The notes under the pieces were generated by a model, which saw only the letters and a program-made list of their open reading frames with translations, made no database searches and was not told the DNA's origin. 64,000 bases of DNA from Ferrimonas futtsuensis DSM 18154 (GTDB taxonomy: Bacteria; Pseudomonadota; Gammaproteobacteria; Enterobacterales; Shewanellaceae): assembly GCF_000422645.1 (NCBI RefSeq), contig NZ_AUGL01000008.1, positions 124,001 to 188,000 of the forward strand. The letters are read 5' to 3'. This document shows, piece by piece, positions 9,084-18,502 of this stretch. A program made the position numbers and the translations under genes. Positions within the stretch are counted from its first letter, which is position 1; each line of letters starts with the position of its first letter.

Positions 9084-9596
9084 CTAATCGAGGCGTTTGC
9101 CGCAGACGCTGTCCAGGGCCTGGCGCAGCTGAGTCAGCGCCTGAATATGCTCGGACAGTTCCACTTTGATGCCGTTGAGTTCGTTTTCGGAGATCTTGTA
9201 GTCACTGAGGGCCGAGGTGAGGGCCACCTGCACATCACCGTGCTCCTTATTGAGCCCCATCCAATCCTCCATGAAGGATTTGTAGTCGTGCTCCTGCTCC
9301 CCGTCACTCTTGAGGTACTCCAGTCGCATGCCGTAGAGGGAGAGCAGATCATCGAGCACCGGTGCGTGCTGATTCTCCTCCTTGAGGGCCATCAGCACCA
9401 GGATGAACTCATCCACATTGAGCTTATGGGCCTCTCTGTCCGGATTGATCTTGTTGTGGAAGGTGCTCTTCTTGACGCTGTGGCCGCGGCTTTGCTGGAA
9501 GGCGTCGTCGACCCTGGCGTAGAGGCGGTCGATGCCCATCAGCTTGCTCTGGGCATGGAGGGTCTTGTGAAACTTGTAGATCTTGTCGTCACTCAC
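9084..9596 (-). CDS. phage CII/CP76-like regulatory protein
   Basis: 170 residues resembling the P2/186-type phage regulatory protein CII (CP76) family. Shared features are an N-terminal helical DNA-binding region, a KKSTFHNKINPDREAHKLNVDEF segment shown here only by its key residues, and a helical C-terminus. In phages these proteins activate early promoters. Here it stands alone with no other phage gene nearby, so it is either a domesticated host regulator or a prophage remnant. The frame is intact. The family call rests on motif recall and is moderately sure. Confidence 0.55.
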   Translation of the reverse strand: MSDDKIYKFHKTLHAQSKLMGIDRLYARVDDAFQQSRGHSVKKSTFHNKINPDREAHKLNVDEFILVLMALKEENQHAPVLDDLLSLYGMRLEYLKSDGEQEHDYKSFMEDWMGLNKEHGDVQVALTSALSDYKISENELNGIKVELSEHIQALTQLRQALDSVCGKRLD

Positions 9597-9674
9597 CTTG
9601 AGGATCCTGGTGGTTAGAGGGGCTTGTTTGGGGAATTTACAGAGATTTTTCAGAGGATTGAAGCCAAACTTTGA

Positions 9675-9706
9675 AAAAGAAAAGCCAGGCGTCGCGCCTG
9701 GCTTTT
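9675..9706 (-). terminator. terminator after rsgA
   Basis: Perfect 11-bp stem AAAAGCCAGGC/GCCTGGCTTTT with a 5-base loop. On the minus strand it is followed by a T-rich stretch, ending the leftward rsgA transcript. Confidence 0.85.
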
Positions 9707-9726
9707 ATGCTCTTGGTGGTGAACGG

Positions 9727-10770
9727 TCAGTAACCCTTCTTCATTCGCCTGGAGGCGGTGCCGACGGATTTCACCATCTTGCCGAACTCCTTGTCCTGGG
9801 CGCGAAGCTGCTGCAGGGAGGCGGCGTTTCTGGCCTGCTCGGACTGCAGCTTGAGGTAGTTGCCGAGACGTCTGGGCTCCAACTGACCCTGGTCGATGGC
9901 CTGCTGGACGGCACAGCCGGGTTCACTGCCATGCTGGCAGTCGCTGAAACGGCACTCCTGGGCCAGGGCGTCGATGTCGGCGAAAGTGCGCCGCACTCCC
10001 TGCTCACACTCTGCCAGTTGCAGCTCGCGCATTCCCGGGGTATCGATGATCACCCCACCGGATGGCAGCAGGTGCATGGAGCGGGCGGTGGTGGTGTGCC
10101 TGCCCTTGCTGTCGTCCTCGCGGATGCCGCCGGTCTGCTGTGCATCGCTGCCCAGCAGGGTGTTGATCAGGGTGGACTTGCCCACGCCTGAGGAGCCCAG
10201 CACCGACAGGGTCTGACCTGGGCGACACCAGGTCAGTAGAGACTGGCAGCTGTCGCTCTCCAGGGCGTTGACCGATTCCACCATCAGCAGCGGGTCCAGT
10301 TGCTGCACCTGGCGCCGCTTCTCTTCGGCGTCGTCGCACAGGTCCGCCTTGGTCAGCACCACCACGGGGTCGACACCGGCTTCGTGAGCCAGGGCCAGGT
10401 AGCGCTCAATCCGACTCAGGTTGAAGTCCTGATTGAGGGAGCAGACCACAAACAGGGTGTCGATGTTGGCGGCGATCAGCTGTTGCCCCAGCTTGCTGCC
10501 GGGGGCCTTACGGCTGAACAGGGACTTGCGCTCCAGCAGGCGCAGCAATTGCCCCTGGTTGTCCAGCAGCAGCCAGTCCCCCGGGGTCATCTGTGGCAGC
10601 GAGGGAGTGAGTGCCAGGGTATGCTTGCCCCGCTCACTCAGTAGCTGGTACTCACTGCGGTGATGGGCGATGACCCGGGCGGGATGAGCCAATTCGAACT
10701 CGTCCAGGTTCAGCTGTTGTTGAAAGCAGGGTTGCCACCCCAGGTGTAAGAGAGAGATGTGTGTACTCAT
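9727..10770 (-). CDS. rsgA: ribosome small-subunit-dependent GTPase A
   Basis: 347 residues, the usual RsgA length. It is a circularly permuted GTPase that assists late 30S maturation. The G4 motif TKAD (140-143) precedes the P-loop GSSGVGKST (192-200) and the G3 motif DTPG (243-246), the order diagnostic of the family. The C-terminal zinc motif is complete: C273, C278, H280 and C286. It is not next to orn or psd, the usual partners in gammaproteobacteria, so it may be a second, paralogous RsgA. It is monocistronic with its own terminator. Confidence 0.9.
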   Translation of the reverse strand: MSTHISLLHLGWQPCFQQQLNLDEFELAHPARVIAHHRSEYQLLSERGKHTLALTPSLPQMTPGDWLLLDNQGQLLRLLERKSLFSRKAPGSKLGQQLIAANIDTLFVVCSLNQDFNLSRIERYLALAHEAGVDPVVVLTKADLCDDAEEKRRQVQQLDPLLMVESVNALESDSCQSLLTWCRPGQTLSVLGSSGVGKSTLINTLLGSDAQQTGGIREDDSKGRHTTTARSMHLLPSGGVIIDTPGMRELQLAECEQGVRRTFADIDALAQECRFSDCQHGSEPGCAVQQAIDQGQLEPRRLGNYLKLQSEQARNAASLQQLRAQDKEFGKMVKSVGTASRRMKKGY

Positions 10771-11044
10771 TGGGTTTCCCTAGGCATACAGAGTCGACTC
10801 TGTGTGCACTAAACAGAGAAGTGTTGGAAACCTGTGTGGTCGTGGTCGACCGGTTCCCGGTTACAGAACACCGGGCAAAGGAGGGGGAAGCGGAGACGGT
10901 TGCTGTTGGGTCTCTACTTGGTGGCCTTTACCGGGTGGGTGGTTGGCACAATCATCAAAATCTCCAGTTTCTGTGTGGGGGGCTGGCCCGCAGTATACCA
11001 GCTTTTGGACTGGCAGCCAGCGGGCCGGGCTAGCAAAAAATGGT

Positions 11045-12376
11045 CTAGAACGGCGAGTGCAACTCCGCCAGATTTCCCATCTTGGGGGTAAACAGGTTCT
11101 GGTGCAGGCGGGCGGCAAACTCGTCGGTCATGCCGGAGATGTAGTCGGCGATCACTCGGTGGCCGCTGTGGCCTGCATCCTGGGCGGCCTGCCAGCGTTT
11201 CTGGGTGGATTTGGGAAGCAGCCTCAGCGGGTCTGAGGCGAAGGCTTCAAACAGCTCCATCACCACCTGCTGCCCCTTGTACTCAAGGATCTGCACTTCC
11301 GGTTTGCGGATAACGCATTCGAAGACGAAGCGCTTGAGCTGGTTGAGGCAGGTATCGAAGCCGGGCTCCATCACCGCGTGGTAGGCCAGCAGCGGCGAGT
11401 CAAATTCTCCCTGCGTCTCGATGCGGATATGGGTGACGAAGGCGTTGACCAGGGTGCCGATGGCGTCTTTGCGCTGGTGATGCTCGTCGGAAAACAGCTT
11501 CTCGCCGATGGCCTCGATGCGCTGGGCCAGGTAGTTGTCGCCGATGGCCTTGATCGGCTCGGCCACTTTTTGGCGCCAGCTGCCGTAGGAGACGATCCCC
11601 ATGACGATGGCGTCCTCCAGATCGTGGACCGAGTAGGCGATGTCGTCGGCCATCTCCATGATGGAGGCATCCAGTGAGCGGTAGAGAGAGCGCGGGCGAC
11701 CGCTGGGACCGGGACGGGTCTGGGTGACCAGGTCTTTGTCCTTGTCGCCCAGTGGCGCCAGTACCCAGTCGAGGATCTCTGCGTCATCATCGAAGATCCC
11801 CTTGCCAGGAGCCCACTCGTCAGCCTTGAGCTGGCGGAAGTTGCCGCTGTGGGCCTCCTCCAGATGTCCGCCCAGGCTGGAGAGCAGCACCGGGTATTTC
11901 AGCACGCCCAGCAGGGTGCGTCGGGTCAGGTTCATACCGAAGGATTCGGTGTAGGGCTCCAGCCTGGCCAGAATACGGAAGGTCTGTCCGTTGCCCTCGA
12001 AACCGCCGTGGTTGCGCATCATGTAGTTGAGTGCCACTTCGCCACCGTGCCCATAGGGCGGGTGCCCCAGGTCGTGGGCCAGACACAGGGATTCAATCAG
12101 GTGGTCACTGCCGATGAGGTCGGCGTGCTGCGGATGGGCCCGGCGCAGTTGGGCGGCGATGCCGGTGCCTATCTGGGCGGCTTCCAGGGAGTGGGTCAGC
12201 CGGGTGCGGTAGAAGTCGTTCATCCCCACACCCAGCACCTGGGTCTTGGCCTGCAGCCGGCGGAAGGCGGCGGAGTGCATGATGCGGGCCTTGTCCCGCT
12301 GCAGAGGGGAGCGTTGATCGTCCTGGCGCTGTTTGGACTCTTCGAACCGGCGCGCCATCGAGTCGGAATACTGCAT
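11045..12376 (-). CDS. dgt: dGTP triphosphohydrolase-like HD protein
   Basis: 443 residues, the size of type-2 deoxyguanosinetriphosphate triphosphohydrolase-like proteins, which hydrolyse dNTPs to nucleoside and triphosphate. The metal-binding HD residues are visible: H62 (RLTHSLE), H101-D102 and the [10 protein letters not shown] motif at 101-110. A distal Asp lies in [14 protein letters not shown]. The ATG at 12376 starts a protein that reaches full family length. It is a single gene on the minus strand between rsgA and the DUF2325 gene. Confidence 0.9.
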   Translation of the reverse strand: MQYSDSMARRFEESKQRQDDQRSPLQRDKARIMHSAAFRRLQAKTQVLGVGMNDFYRTRLTHSLEAAQIGTGIAAQLRRAHPQHADLIGSDHLIESLCLAHDLGHPPYGHGGEVALNYMMRNHGGFEGNGQTFRILARLEPYTESFGMNLTRRTLLGVLKYPVLLSSLGGHLEEAHSGNFRQLKADEWAPGKGIFDDDAEILDWVLAPLGDKDKDLVTQTRPGPSGRPRSLYRSLDASIMEMADDIAYSVHDLEDAIVMGIVSYGSWRQKVAEPIKAIGDNYLAQRIEAIGEKLFSDEHHQRKDAIGTLVNAFVTHIRIETQGEFDSPLLAYHAVMEPGFDTCLNQLKRFVFECVIRKPEVQILEYKGQQVVMELFEAFASDPLRLLPKSTQKRWQAAQDAGHSGHRVIADYISGMTDEFAARLHQNLFTPKMGNLAELHSPF

Positions 12377-12441
12377 ATCTGGCTTCCTCTGTATGTTCTC
12401 CCCTTAGTTTTGACTAACTCTATAAACTAATCAACGGCTTG

Positions 12442-13713
12442 TTACGAGGCATCCTGGGTACCGAAGGCGATGCAGCCGCTGTCGTTGGCCACATCGGAGA
12501 GGGCCTTGGCGATGGTGGACAAGCTGGAGGAGGGCACAAACAGGTGACGTTTGCCCTGCTGCTTACAGAATTTTTTCAGTCGGTAGTAGGCGTCGTGGCT
12601 GATGCAGTCGGTGGCACAGATCACCGCATCGGCGCTCCACAGCAGGGCGTCCAGGCGCTTGCGGCTGTCCTCGACGCCGCCATCGTGGTGACTGAAGTCG
12701 CCCTGGCAGCGTTCCACCAGTGCCTTGTATTGATCCACCATACGGTGCAAGCCGCCCACCACCAGAATCTTCTGGCCTTTGAGATCCGGCACCTTGGTGC
12801 AGTCGGTGCACCCTCCCTTTTCCGGGCCACAGCCTCCGCAGGGGGAGAGACTCTGGCTGACCATCCCCTCCAGGGCGATGGTCTCCTCCTGCTTGCGGGT
12901 CAGTTGCTGGGTGAGGGTGATCACCTGGGCTTCGGTCTGCTCCAGCTTCTGTTGCCAGGCGTCCTTCTGACGGGCCAGGGCCTGGGCGGATGCCTGGGCA
13001 CTGGTCAGTTCACTCTTGAGCTGGATCACCTGCTCCAGGTTGTCCCCCGGCTTGGTGGTGGCCTGTTGCAGCTGTTGCTGAAGCTTGTGGTTCTCCGCCT
13101 TGAGCAGGGTGATCTCCCGCTGCTGGTTGATCATCTGGCTCTCTTTATTGGCCAGACTCTGGGCGGCTTTCTGCTGGCTGCGCTCCAGGTTGCGCTTCAG
13201 ATCGGCCACCTCCTTCTCCAGGGCGTGCAGCCGTTTGAGATCCGCCCGTTCGCCCGCCCCCACCTGGTGGGAGAGCATATGGATGGTTTCGTAGGCCATA
13301 TCCTGGGTGGGGATGTCGCACAGTGGGTGGGTCAGCAGGGCCCACAGGCCTTCGGCGGCGGCCCCCCGGTCGATGTGTTCCTTCCAGGCCTGCTTGAGCT
13401 GTTCCCGGTCCTTTATCTGACCAAAGCGCTTTGTGGCGGCGGAAAACTTGCGGTCCAGGTGCTTCTGTACCGCCATGGAGAGGCGGTTCTTGTCATCACA
13501 GTTGGAGACCACCCAGGTGTGCAGCCAGTAGTCGCTGTTGCGAGCGGCTTGCTTGTCGGCCACTTTCTCCACCAACTTGCGGATCTCTATGGTGGTCAGG
13601 CAGGTGCCGATCACCGGACACAGCAGCTTGGAGTTGAGCTCCCACAGCTTGCGTTTGCCCTTGAAGGTGGTGATAACGGTGGACCCGACTGGGGTGGCGT
13701 GTTGCTCACACAT
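12442..13713 (-). CDS. DUF2325 protein with coiled coil and four-cysteine cluster
   Basis: 423 residues. The N-terminal 150 are of unknown fold and contain LCPVIGTC (C32, C38). A long coiled coil rich in Q, E, K and L spans about 155-285. A C292-x2-C295-x6-C302-x2-C305 cluster, a likely metal site, precedes the DUF2325 domain (310-420), which begins with the Rossmann-like ILVVGG. AGGAG lies 7 bases before the ATG. A near-perfect Fur box is 72 bases upstream, so expression is probably iron-repressed. The role is unknown; iron, haem or metal homeostasis is inferred from the Fur site and cysteines. Confidence 0.75.
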   Translation of the reverse strand: MCEQHATPVGSTVITTFKGKRKLWELNSKLLCPVIGTCLTTIEIRKLVEKVADKQAARNSDYWLHTWVVSNCDDKNRLSMAVQKHLDRKFSAATKRFGQIKDREQLKQAWKEHIDRGAAAEGLWALLTHPLCDIPTQDMAYETIHMLSHQVGAGERADLKRLHALEKEVADLKRNLERSQQKAAQSLANKESQMINQQREITLLKAENHKLQQQLQQATTKPGDNLEQVIQLKSELTSAQASAQALARQKDAWQQKLEQTEAQVITLTQQLTRKQEETIALEGMVSQSLSPCGGCGPEKGGCTDCTKVPDLKGQKILVVGGLHRMVDQYKALVERCQGDFSHHDGGVEDSRKRLDALLWSADAVICATDCISHDAYYRLKKFCKQQGKRHLFVPSSSLSTIAKALSDVANDSGCIAFGTQDAS

Positions 13714-13784
13714 TGAGAACTCCTGTGATTCAACCCGATATGTTTCAGTAGTGATACAAGTCTAGCGGCGGGACAAATGATGTC

Positions 13785-13804
13785 AATGAGAATTATTATC
13801 ATTT
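13785..13804. promoter_or_regulatory. Fur box
   Basis: AATGAGAATTATTATCATT is a near-perfect match to the palindromic Fur consensus (ATGATAATNATTATCAT core) with one mismatch. It lies between two divergent genes, about 72 bases from each start, and could repress both when iron is plentiful. Confidence 0.85.
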
Positions 13805-13877
13805 GGCTCGTTAGCCAAGGCTCAGGGCCTCTGCTAGAGTAGCCGCCAGTGTATCAAGCTTATTGTTGGACGGAACC

Positions 13878-14732
13878 ATGCTGCGTCGCCTTTTTGCCCT
13901 TTCCCTGGTGTTTTTGACCGTGCCAGCCCTGGCAAAACAGCCCACCATCGCGGCGCTGACGCCCCATTCGGTTGAGTTGCTGTTCGAGGTGGGCGCCGGT
14001 GCGCAGATTGTCGCCACGGTGGAGTACGCCGATTATCCCGACGCCGCCCGGTCCATTCGGCGGGTGGGTCATCACAACCAGATGGACTTCGAAGCCCTGA
14101 TGGCGCTGCAGCCTGATCTGGTGGTGCTTGGAATCAGCGATACCTCCATGCACTTTGTGACCCGCCTAAAGGAGCTGGGGTTCAATGTTATTGATACCAG
14201 TGTCACTCGAGTGGCGGATATTGCACCACTGCTGGCCCGCCTCGGAGAGTTGACCGGCCACACGGAGCAGGGGACCAAGGCGGCCAGCCGTTTCTCGACA
14301 GAGTATGCCAGGCTGAAGTCGGCCTACCAGGGGCGCTCGCCGGTGCCGGTGTTCTACCAGCTGTGGTCCGAGCCTCTGATGACCGCTTCCAGCAGCTGGA
14401 TGGATGGCCTGATCAGCGATTGTGGTGGGGTGAACCTGTTCGCCGACAGTTTGGCGGAGTATCCCCAGGTGAGTGTTGAGCAGGTGGTGGCGGCCGCGCC
14501 GCAAGGGATCCTTGTGCCCACCAACCATGGTCTGGGCGAGAACAGTACCGAGCGTTGGCAGAGTTGGCCGGAGATCCCGGCGGTGGCCAATGGTCAGATC
14601 CTGTCGGTGAACAGTGACTGGTTGCATCGCACCGGCCCGCGAATTGTCAAAGGGATGGCCCAGCTGTGTGAAGCCATCGAGCAGGTGCGCCGCTCGAAGG
14701 AAAAAGACCCCGCGGGTGCGGGGCAAAATTAA
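13878..14732 (+). CDS. btuF: BtuF-like periplasmic corrinoid-binding protein
   Basis: 284 residues from the ATG at 13878; a TTG five codons earlier is possible but would spoil the signal peptide MLRRLFALSLVFLTVPALA. The body fits the helical-backbone class III solute-binding proteins (BtuF/FhuD/TroA type). Segments such as VEYADYPDAARSI, LQPDLVVLG and GFNVIDTSV are characteristic of vitamin B12-binding BtuF. No btuC or btuD permease gene is adjacent. The divergent Fur box suggests iron control, so a siderophore or haem ligand is an alternative to cobalamin. No B12 riboswitch was found. Confidence 0.75.
   Translation: MLRRLFALSLVFLTVPALAKQPTIAALTPHSVELLFEVGAGAQIVATVEYADYPDAARSIRRVGHHNQMDFEALMALQPDLVVLGISDTSMHFVTRLKELGFNVIDTSVTRVADIAPLLARLGELTGHTEQGTKAASRFSTEYARLKSAYQGRSPVPVFYQLWSEPLMTASSSWMDGLISDCGGVNLFADSLAEYPQVSVEQVVAAAPQGILVPTNHGLGENSTERWQSWPEIPAVANGQILSVNSDWLHRTGPRIVKGMAQLCEAIEQVRRSKEKDPAGAGQN
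14706..14726 (-). terminator. stem-loop at btuF 3' end
   Basis: CCCCGC-GGGT-GCGGGG stem inside the last codons of btuF. Only the minus-strand reading is followed by a T run (TCTTTTTCC), so it would stop leftward transcription rather than btuF itself. Confidence 0.4.
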
Positions 14733-14898
14733 GGCTGGGTCAATCTGGATCAGGCACAGGTGCGCATAAGGTGGGTGTTTCCGCTGATCCGCCGGAAACC
14801 GGTCGTGACCGGGGCAGAGGCCGGTAGCTGACCGTTGTTTTGGGTGTGGTTTCGATAGGCTCTCCTCCTTGATTGCCAATGAATGCGGTGGCCCTGAG

Positions 14899-14988
14899 CA
14901 CAGGGGAGAGCGTCGGGTGTCTGTTGATGGGGAACCTGTCCCGATCAGACACCCATTCGCGCAGTCAGAGAGGGTGCCCTCCCCTGTG
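14899..14988. repeat. nested inverted-repeat element, possible structured RNA
   Basis: Three nested complementary pairs. The outer pair is CACAGGGGAG (14899-14908) with CTCCCCTGTG (14979-14988). The middle pair is GGGTGTCTG (14915-14923) with CAGACACCC (14946-14954). The inner pair is GATGGGGA with TCCCGATC around ACCTG, with one mismatch. It lies in the 417-base gap between btuF and yfbR. It does not match a riboswitch I can name. Confidence 0.55.
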
Positions 14989-15149
14989 AATCAGAATAAT
15001 GACCGCATGGGTAGGGAAAGTATAAGAGAGATACACGGGTTGGCCGGGGTGATTCTAGACCGTTTGGCTATATGCTTAATGGTTGATTCTAAAAGGAAAA
15101 GACGTCAAAAGGATGACGCCGCCAACATTCTGTCGTTTCCTGCTGTTGT

Positions 15150-15743
15150 CTACGGTTTGCTGGAGGTGATCAGGTGATCCACCGAACAGTCGCTGTCCTC
15201 GCCAAACCACTGATGCAGGGTGGTTAATTCTGGGTAGTTGTTGCACACCTCCTCCACCGCGTCCTCCATTCGTGCCAGGGCATCGCCAAACTCCACCGAG
15301 TTGCCAAAGGCCACTTCCAACCGGCACTTGAGGTAGGCGGAGTAGATGTCACAGGCCTTCACCAGCTCCTGCTCAATCCCGCCCGGGTTAAAGGCTTCCT
15401 CGATGGCCTGATGGAGGTCGGGCGGGGTGGTGTTGAGAATCTTCTGCTCTGCGGTGCGCTCCAATGCCTTGAATTCGTTGTAGAGGGTGTCGGAGGAGCG
15501 CTTCACCGGGGTAACCACGTCGCCGGTGATGGTTTCGGAGATGTCGTGGAGCAGGGCGTGGGACAGCATTTTGGACAGATCCAGATCGCGGCCATTTTGC
15601 TGGGCAATTTTGCCCACCAGGAAACTGAGGATGCCGACAACCGCGGAGTGCTCCAGCACAGATTCCGGCTGCATGGAGTACATCAGGCTCCAGCGTTTGA
15701 GCAGGCGTTGGCGCAGGGCCAGGTTCAAAAACTTATAACTCAT
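15150..15743 (-). CDS. yfbR: 5'-deoxynucleotidase YfbR
   Basis: 197 residues from the ATG at 15743 (CAGGAAG ribosome site); the frame extends further upstream without support. HD-domain nucleotidase that dephosphorylates deoxyribonucleoside 5'-monophosphates in dNTP salvage. The substrate-selecting R17-W18 and the HD residues H32, H66-D67 and E70 (HALLHDISETITGDVVTPVK, given by its key residues) align with E. coli YfbR. alaA lies just upstream on the same strand, the same pairing as in E. coli. Confidence 0.92.
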   Translation of the reverse strand: MSYKFLNLALRQRLLKRWSLMYSMQPESVLEHSAVVGILSFLVGKIAQQNGRDLDLSKMLSHALLHDISETITGDVVTPVKRSSDTLYNEFKALERTAEQKILNTTPPDLHQAIEEAFNPGGIEQELVKACDIYSAYLKCRLEVAFGNSVEFGDALARMEDAVEEVCNNYPELTTLHQWFGEDSDCSVDHLITSSKP

Positions 15744-15825
15744 GGACACTTCCTGTGGAGGTTCATCGACTGAGCATAACAAAGGGGAGGGGGACAGGAA
15801 ACGCGCTCGCTGACTAAGGGGGCAA

Positions 15826-15852
15826 ACAAAAAGCGCCCGGTCAGGGGCGCTT
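15826..15852 (-). terminator. terminator after alaA
   Basis: Stem AAGCGCCC/GGGCGCTT with a short loop. On the minus strand it is followed by TTTTTGTTT. It separates alaA from yfbR, so the two are transcribed independently at least in part. Confidence 0.8.
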
Positions 15853-15871
15853 AGGTTGCATCCAGGCTGAA

Positions 15872-17086
15872 CTACTGGCGGTAGCGGCTCAGGAACTGCT
15901 CAAATTTATCCAGGGCCTTCTCCAGGTCCTCGATGTGGGGCAGGAACACAAACCTCAGGTGATCCGGCTCCGGCCAGTTGAAGGCGGTACCCTGTACCAG
16001 CAGGATCTTCTCCTGCATCAGCAGGTCCAGCACCAGTTTCTCGTCGTCCATCAGGTTGAATTTTTTCACATCCAACCTGGGGAAGGCGTACATGGCGCCC
16101 TTGGGCATCTTGCAGGTGACGCCGTCGATGGCGTTCAGCCGATCCACGGTCAGCTGGCGCTGCTCATAGAGGCGGCCTCCGGGAATGATCAGCTCATTGA
16201 CGCTCTGATAGCCTCCCAGAGCGGTCTGGATGGCGTGCTGCACCGGGACGTTGGCACACAGGCGCATGGAAGCCAGCATCTCCAGTCCTTCGATGTAACT
16301 CTTGGCCCGCCCTTTGTCCCCGGAGAGGACCATCCAGCCAGCGCGGAAACCGGCGGCGCGATACACCTTGGAGAGGCCGTTCATGGTGATGATAAACAGG
16401 TCATCGGCCAGGGTGCAGGTGGGGATGTGTTCGGCACCATCGTAGAGGATCTTGTCGTAGATCTCGTCGGAGAACACCACCAGATTGTGTTCACGGGCGA
16501 TCTCCAGCATCCCCAGCAGGATCTCCTTGCTGTAGACGGCACCGGTGGGGTTGTTGGGGTTGATCAGCACCATGGCCCGGGTGCGCGGGGTGATCTTGGC
16601 GCGCACATCATCGAGATCCGGGAACCAGTCGGCTTCCTCGTCACAGCGATAGTGGCGGGCGTTGCCCCCGGCCAGGTGCACTGCCGCGGTCCACAGGGGG
16701 TAGTCCGGGGCAGGGACCAGCACTTCGTCGCCGTTATTCAGCAGGCCCTGCATCGCCATCACAATCAACTCGGAGACGCCGTTGCCGATGTAGACGTCGT
16801 CCACATCCACGTCCTTGATCCCCATCTGCTGAAAATAGTGCACCACCGCCTTACGGGCGGAAAACAGTCCCTTGGCATCACAATAGCCCTGGCTTTCCGG
16901 CAGGTTGTGAATGACGTCGCGGACAATCTCCTCCGGGGCTTCGAAGCCGAAGGGGGCGGGGTTGCCAATGTTGAGCTTGAGGACCCGGTGACCCTCCTCC
17001 TCCAAGCGCTTCGCTTCCCGTGCCACCGGACCGCGAATGTCGTAGCAGACGGTACTGAGCTTGTCGGATTTTAGGATGGGATGCAT
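15872..17086 (-). CDS. alaA: alanine transaminase (PLP-dependent aminotransferase)
   Basis: 404 residues from the ATG at 17086 (AGAGG ribosome site), one residue shorter than E. coli AlaA. It catalyses transamination between glutamate and pyruvate to form alanine. Fold-type I landmarks are present: NPNNPTG at 176-182, D207-E208-I-Y210, and the PLP lysine K240 in GLSKVYRAAGFRAGW. The AAGFRAGW context is typical of the YfbQ/AlaA branch. It is followed by its own terminator and then yfbR. Confidence 0.93.
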   Translation of the reverse strand: MHPILKSDKLSTVCYDIRGPVAREAKRLEEEGHRVLKLNIGNPAPFGFEAPEEIVRDVIHNLPESQGYCDAKGLFSARKAVVHYFQQMGIKDVDVDDVYIGNGVSELIVMAMQGLLNNGDEVLVPAPDYPLWTAAVHLAGGNARHYRCDEEADWFPDLDDVRAKITPRTRAMVLINPNNPTGAVYSKEILLGMLEIAREHNLVVFSDEIYDKILYDGAEHIPTCTLADDLFIITMNGLSKVYRAAGFRAGWMVLSGDKGRAKSYIEGLEMLASMRLCANVPVQHAIQTALGGYQSVNELIIPGGRLYEQRQLTVDRLNAIDGVTCKMPKGAMYAFPRLDVKKFNLMDDEKLVLDLLMQEKILLVQGTAFNWPEPDHLRFVFLPHIEDLEKALDKFEQFLSRYRQ

Positions 17087-17380
17087 ACCACGGAACCTCT
17101 GGTGGGGGGTGAAAAACAGTGTCTGGAGGCTCACCATAGCGAAATATGCTGGTGGTGAAAAGCCTTGGATTTATTGGTTTGTCGGCGTCATTCGGCTTGC
17201 TGGATGAAATGTGCAGTGGAAATCACTGGTGATGTGGTTGGGCTGAGGCAGGAGAGAGAGGTGAGCGGCTTTCAAGCCTCACTTATCTGCTGATTTCAAA
17301 TATTGAATCTACAGATGACTTTTTGTTCGCCGTGGGCTATAACACCCTCTTAACAACAGGTCATACCAGTACGGAGACTC

Positions 17381-17860
17381 ATGGCTATCCCTTTTTCTGC
17401 GGCCGCTTTTCGCCGCCTGATCAACCTCTGGCCCCCCTTTCTGTTCAGCAGCATCAAGCTGGAACACCTGGAGCCGGATTACAGCTACTGCCGGGTGGCG
17501 CTGAAGGAGCGCCCCTGGAACCGCAACATCAATCGCAGCCACTTTGGTGGCAGCCTGTTCTCCATGACCGACCCCATCTATGCCCTGTTGCTGATGGGCA
17601 AACTGGGCCGTGGCTACCGGGTGTGGGATAAGGCTGCGTCCATCGACTTCATCAAACCCGGCAAGGGTAATCTGACCGCGGAGTTTCGCGTCAGCGAGGA
17701 GCAGCTGGCCAGGATTCGCGAGGCCACCGAGTGTGGCTCCAAGTACCACCCGGAGTTTGTGGTGGAGGTGATCGACGCCCGGGGAGAGGTGGTGTGTCGT
17801 CTGCACCGAACCCTCTATGTACGCAAGGTATACGCCAACAAGCAGGATCAAGCCGCCTGA
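17381..17860 (+). CDS. DUF4442 hotdog-fold protein
   Basis: 159 residues matching the DUF4442 family, hotdog-fold proteins related to acyl-CoA thioesterases. The HFGGSLFSMTDPIYAL segment corresponds to the conserved central helix of the fold. A start with a hydrophobic N-terminal helix and full family length support the ATG at 17381. No substrate can be assigned; a thioesterase role is family-based inference. It is monocistronic, ending at a bidirectional terminator shared with fldA. Confidence 0.75.
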   Translation: MAIPFSAAAFRRLINLWPPFLFSSIKLEHLEPDYSYCRVALKERPWNRNINRSHFGGSLFSMTDPIYALLLMGKLGRGYRVWDKAASIDFIKPGKGNLTAEFRVSEEQLARIREATECGSKYHPEFVVEVIDARGEVVCRLHRTLYVRKVYANKQDQAA

Positions 17861-17893
17861 TTGTTTTGATGGGCGCAGGTCTTAGCTAAGGCC

Positions 17894-17928
17894 CATAAAA
17901 AAACGGACCCGGTAGGGTCCGCTTTTTT
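17894..17928. terminator. bidirectional terminator between DUF4442 gene and fldA
   Basis: AAAAAACGGACCC-GGTA-GGGTCCGCTTTTTT: a strong 7-8 bp GC stem flanked by A and T runs, serving the convergent genes on both sides. Confidence 0.9.
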
Positions 17929-17944
17929 GCAAAGCTCTGGGGGC

Positions 17945-18466
17945 TTAGGCCAACTCGGCCAGGCACATCTCTTCGTAGATCTGCTTTACCCAGGCGTCAA
18001 CACGGGCTTCGGTCAGCTCAGGCTGACGATCTTCGTCGATGCCCAGACCGACAAAGGTGTTGTCGTCTACCAGCGCCTTGGAGGCTTCGAACTCGAAGCC
18101 CTCAGTGGAGGTATGACCGACGATGATGCCGCCACGGTCGCGAACGATGTCACCCACCATGCCCATGGCATCCAGGAAGTACTCGGCGTAATCTTCCTGA
18201 TCGCCGCAGCCGAAGATGGCCACCAGCTTGTCGGTGAAGTCGATCTGCTCCAGTTCGGGGAAGAAATCATCCCAATCGCACTGGGCTTCGCCGTAGTACC
18301 AGGTGGGGATGCCGAACAGCAGCAGGCTGAACTCATCAATCTCTTCCTTGGTGCTCTTGGCGATGTCTTTAACGTCGCACATTCCGCCCAGTTTCTTCTG
18401 GATCATCTTGGCCACGGCTTCGGTGTTGCCGGTGTCACTGCCAAAAAACAGACCTACACTTGCCAT
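17945..18466 (-). CDS. fldA: flavodoxin I
   Basis: 173-residue long-chain flavodoxin, a cytoplasmic FMN electron carrier for radical-SAM enzymes, IspG/H and other acceptors. The FMN phosphate loop GSDTGNTE is at residues 9-16. The conserved PTWYYGE and GCGDQEDYAEYF segments bind the isoalloxazine ring. It is last in the leftward row ybfF, DUF2788 gene, ybfE, fldA, as in other gammaproteobacteria, 36 bases after ybfE. Confidence 0.96.
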   Translation of the reverse strand: MASVGLFFGSDTGNTEAVAKMIQKKLGGMCDVKDIAKSTKEEIDEFSLLLFGIPTWYYGEAQCDWDDFFPELEQIDFTDKLVAIFGCGDQEDYAEYFLDAMGMVGDIVRDRGGIIVGHTSTEGFEFEASKALVDDNTFVGLGIDEDRQPELTEARVDAWVKQIYEEMCLAELA

Positions 18467-18502
18467 TTATCTACCTATCTTTTCACTGACTTAGGTCAGG
18501 AG

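Noticed and set aside
14166-14879. 237-codon minus-strand frame over btuF
   Set aside because: It is the shadow of a clear BtuF-like gene on the plus strand and lacks protein-like composition.
14733-15000. Cobalamin riboswitch near btuF
   Set aside because: The region lies downstream of btuF and lacks a B12 box and the conserved core segments.
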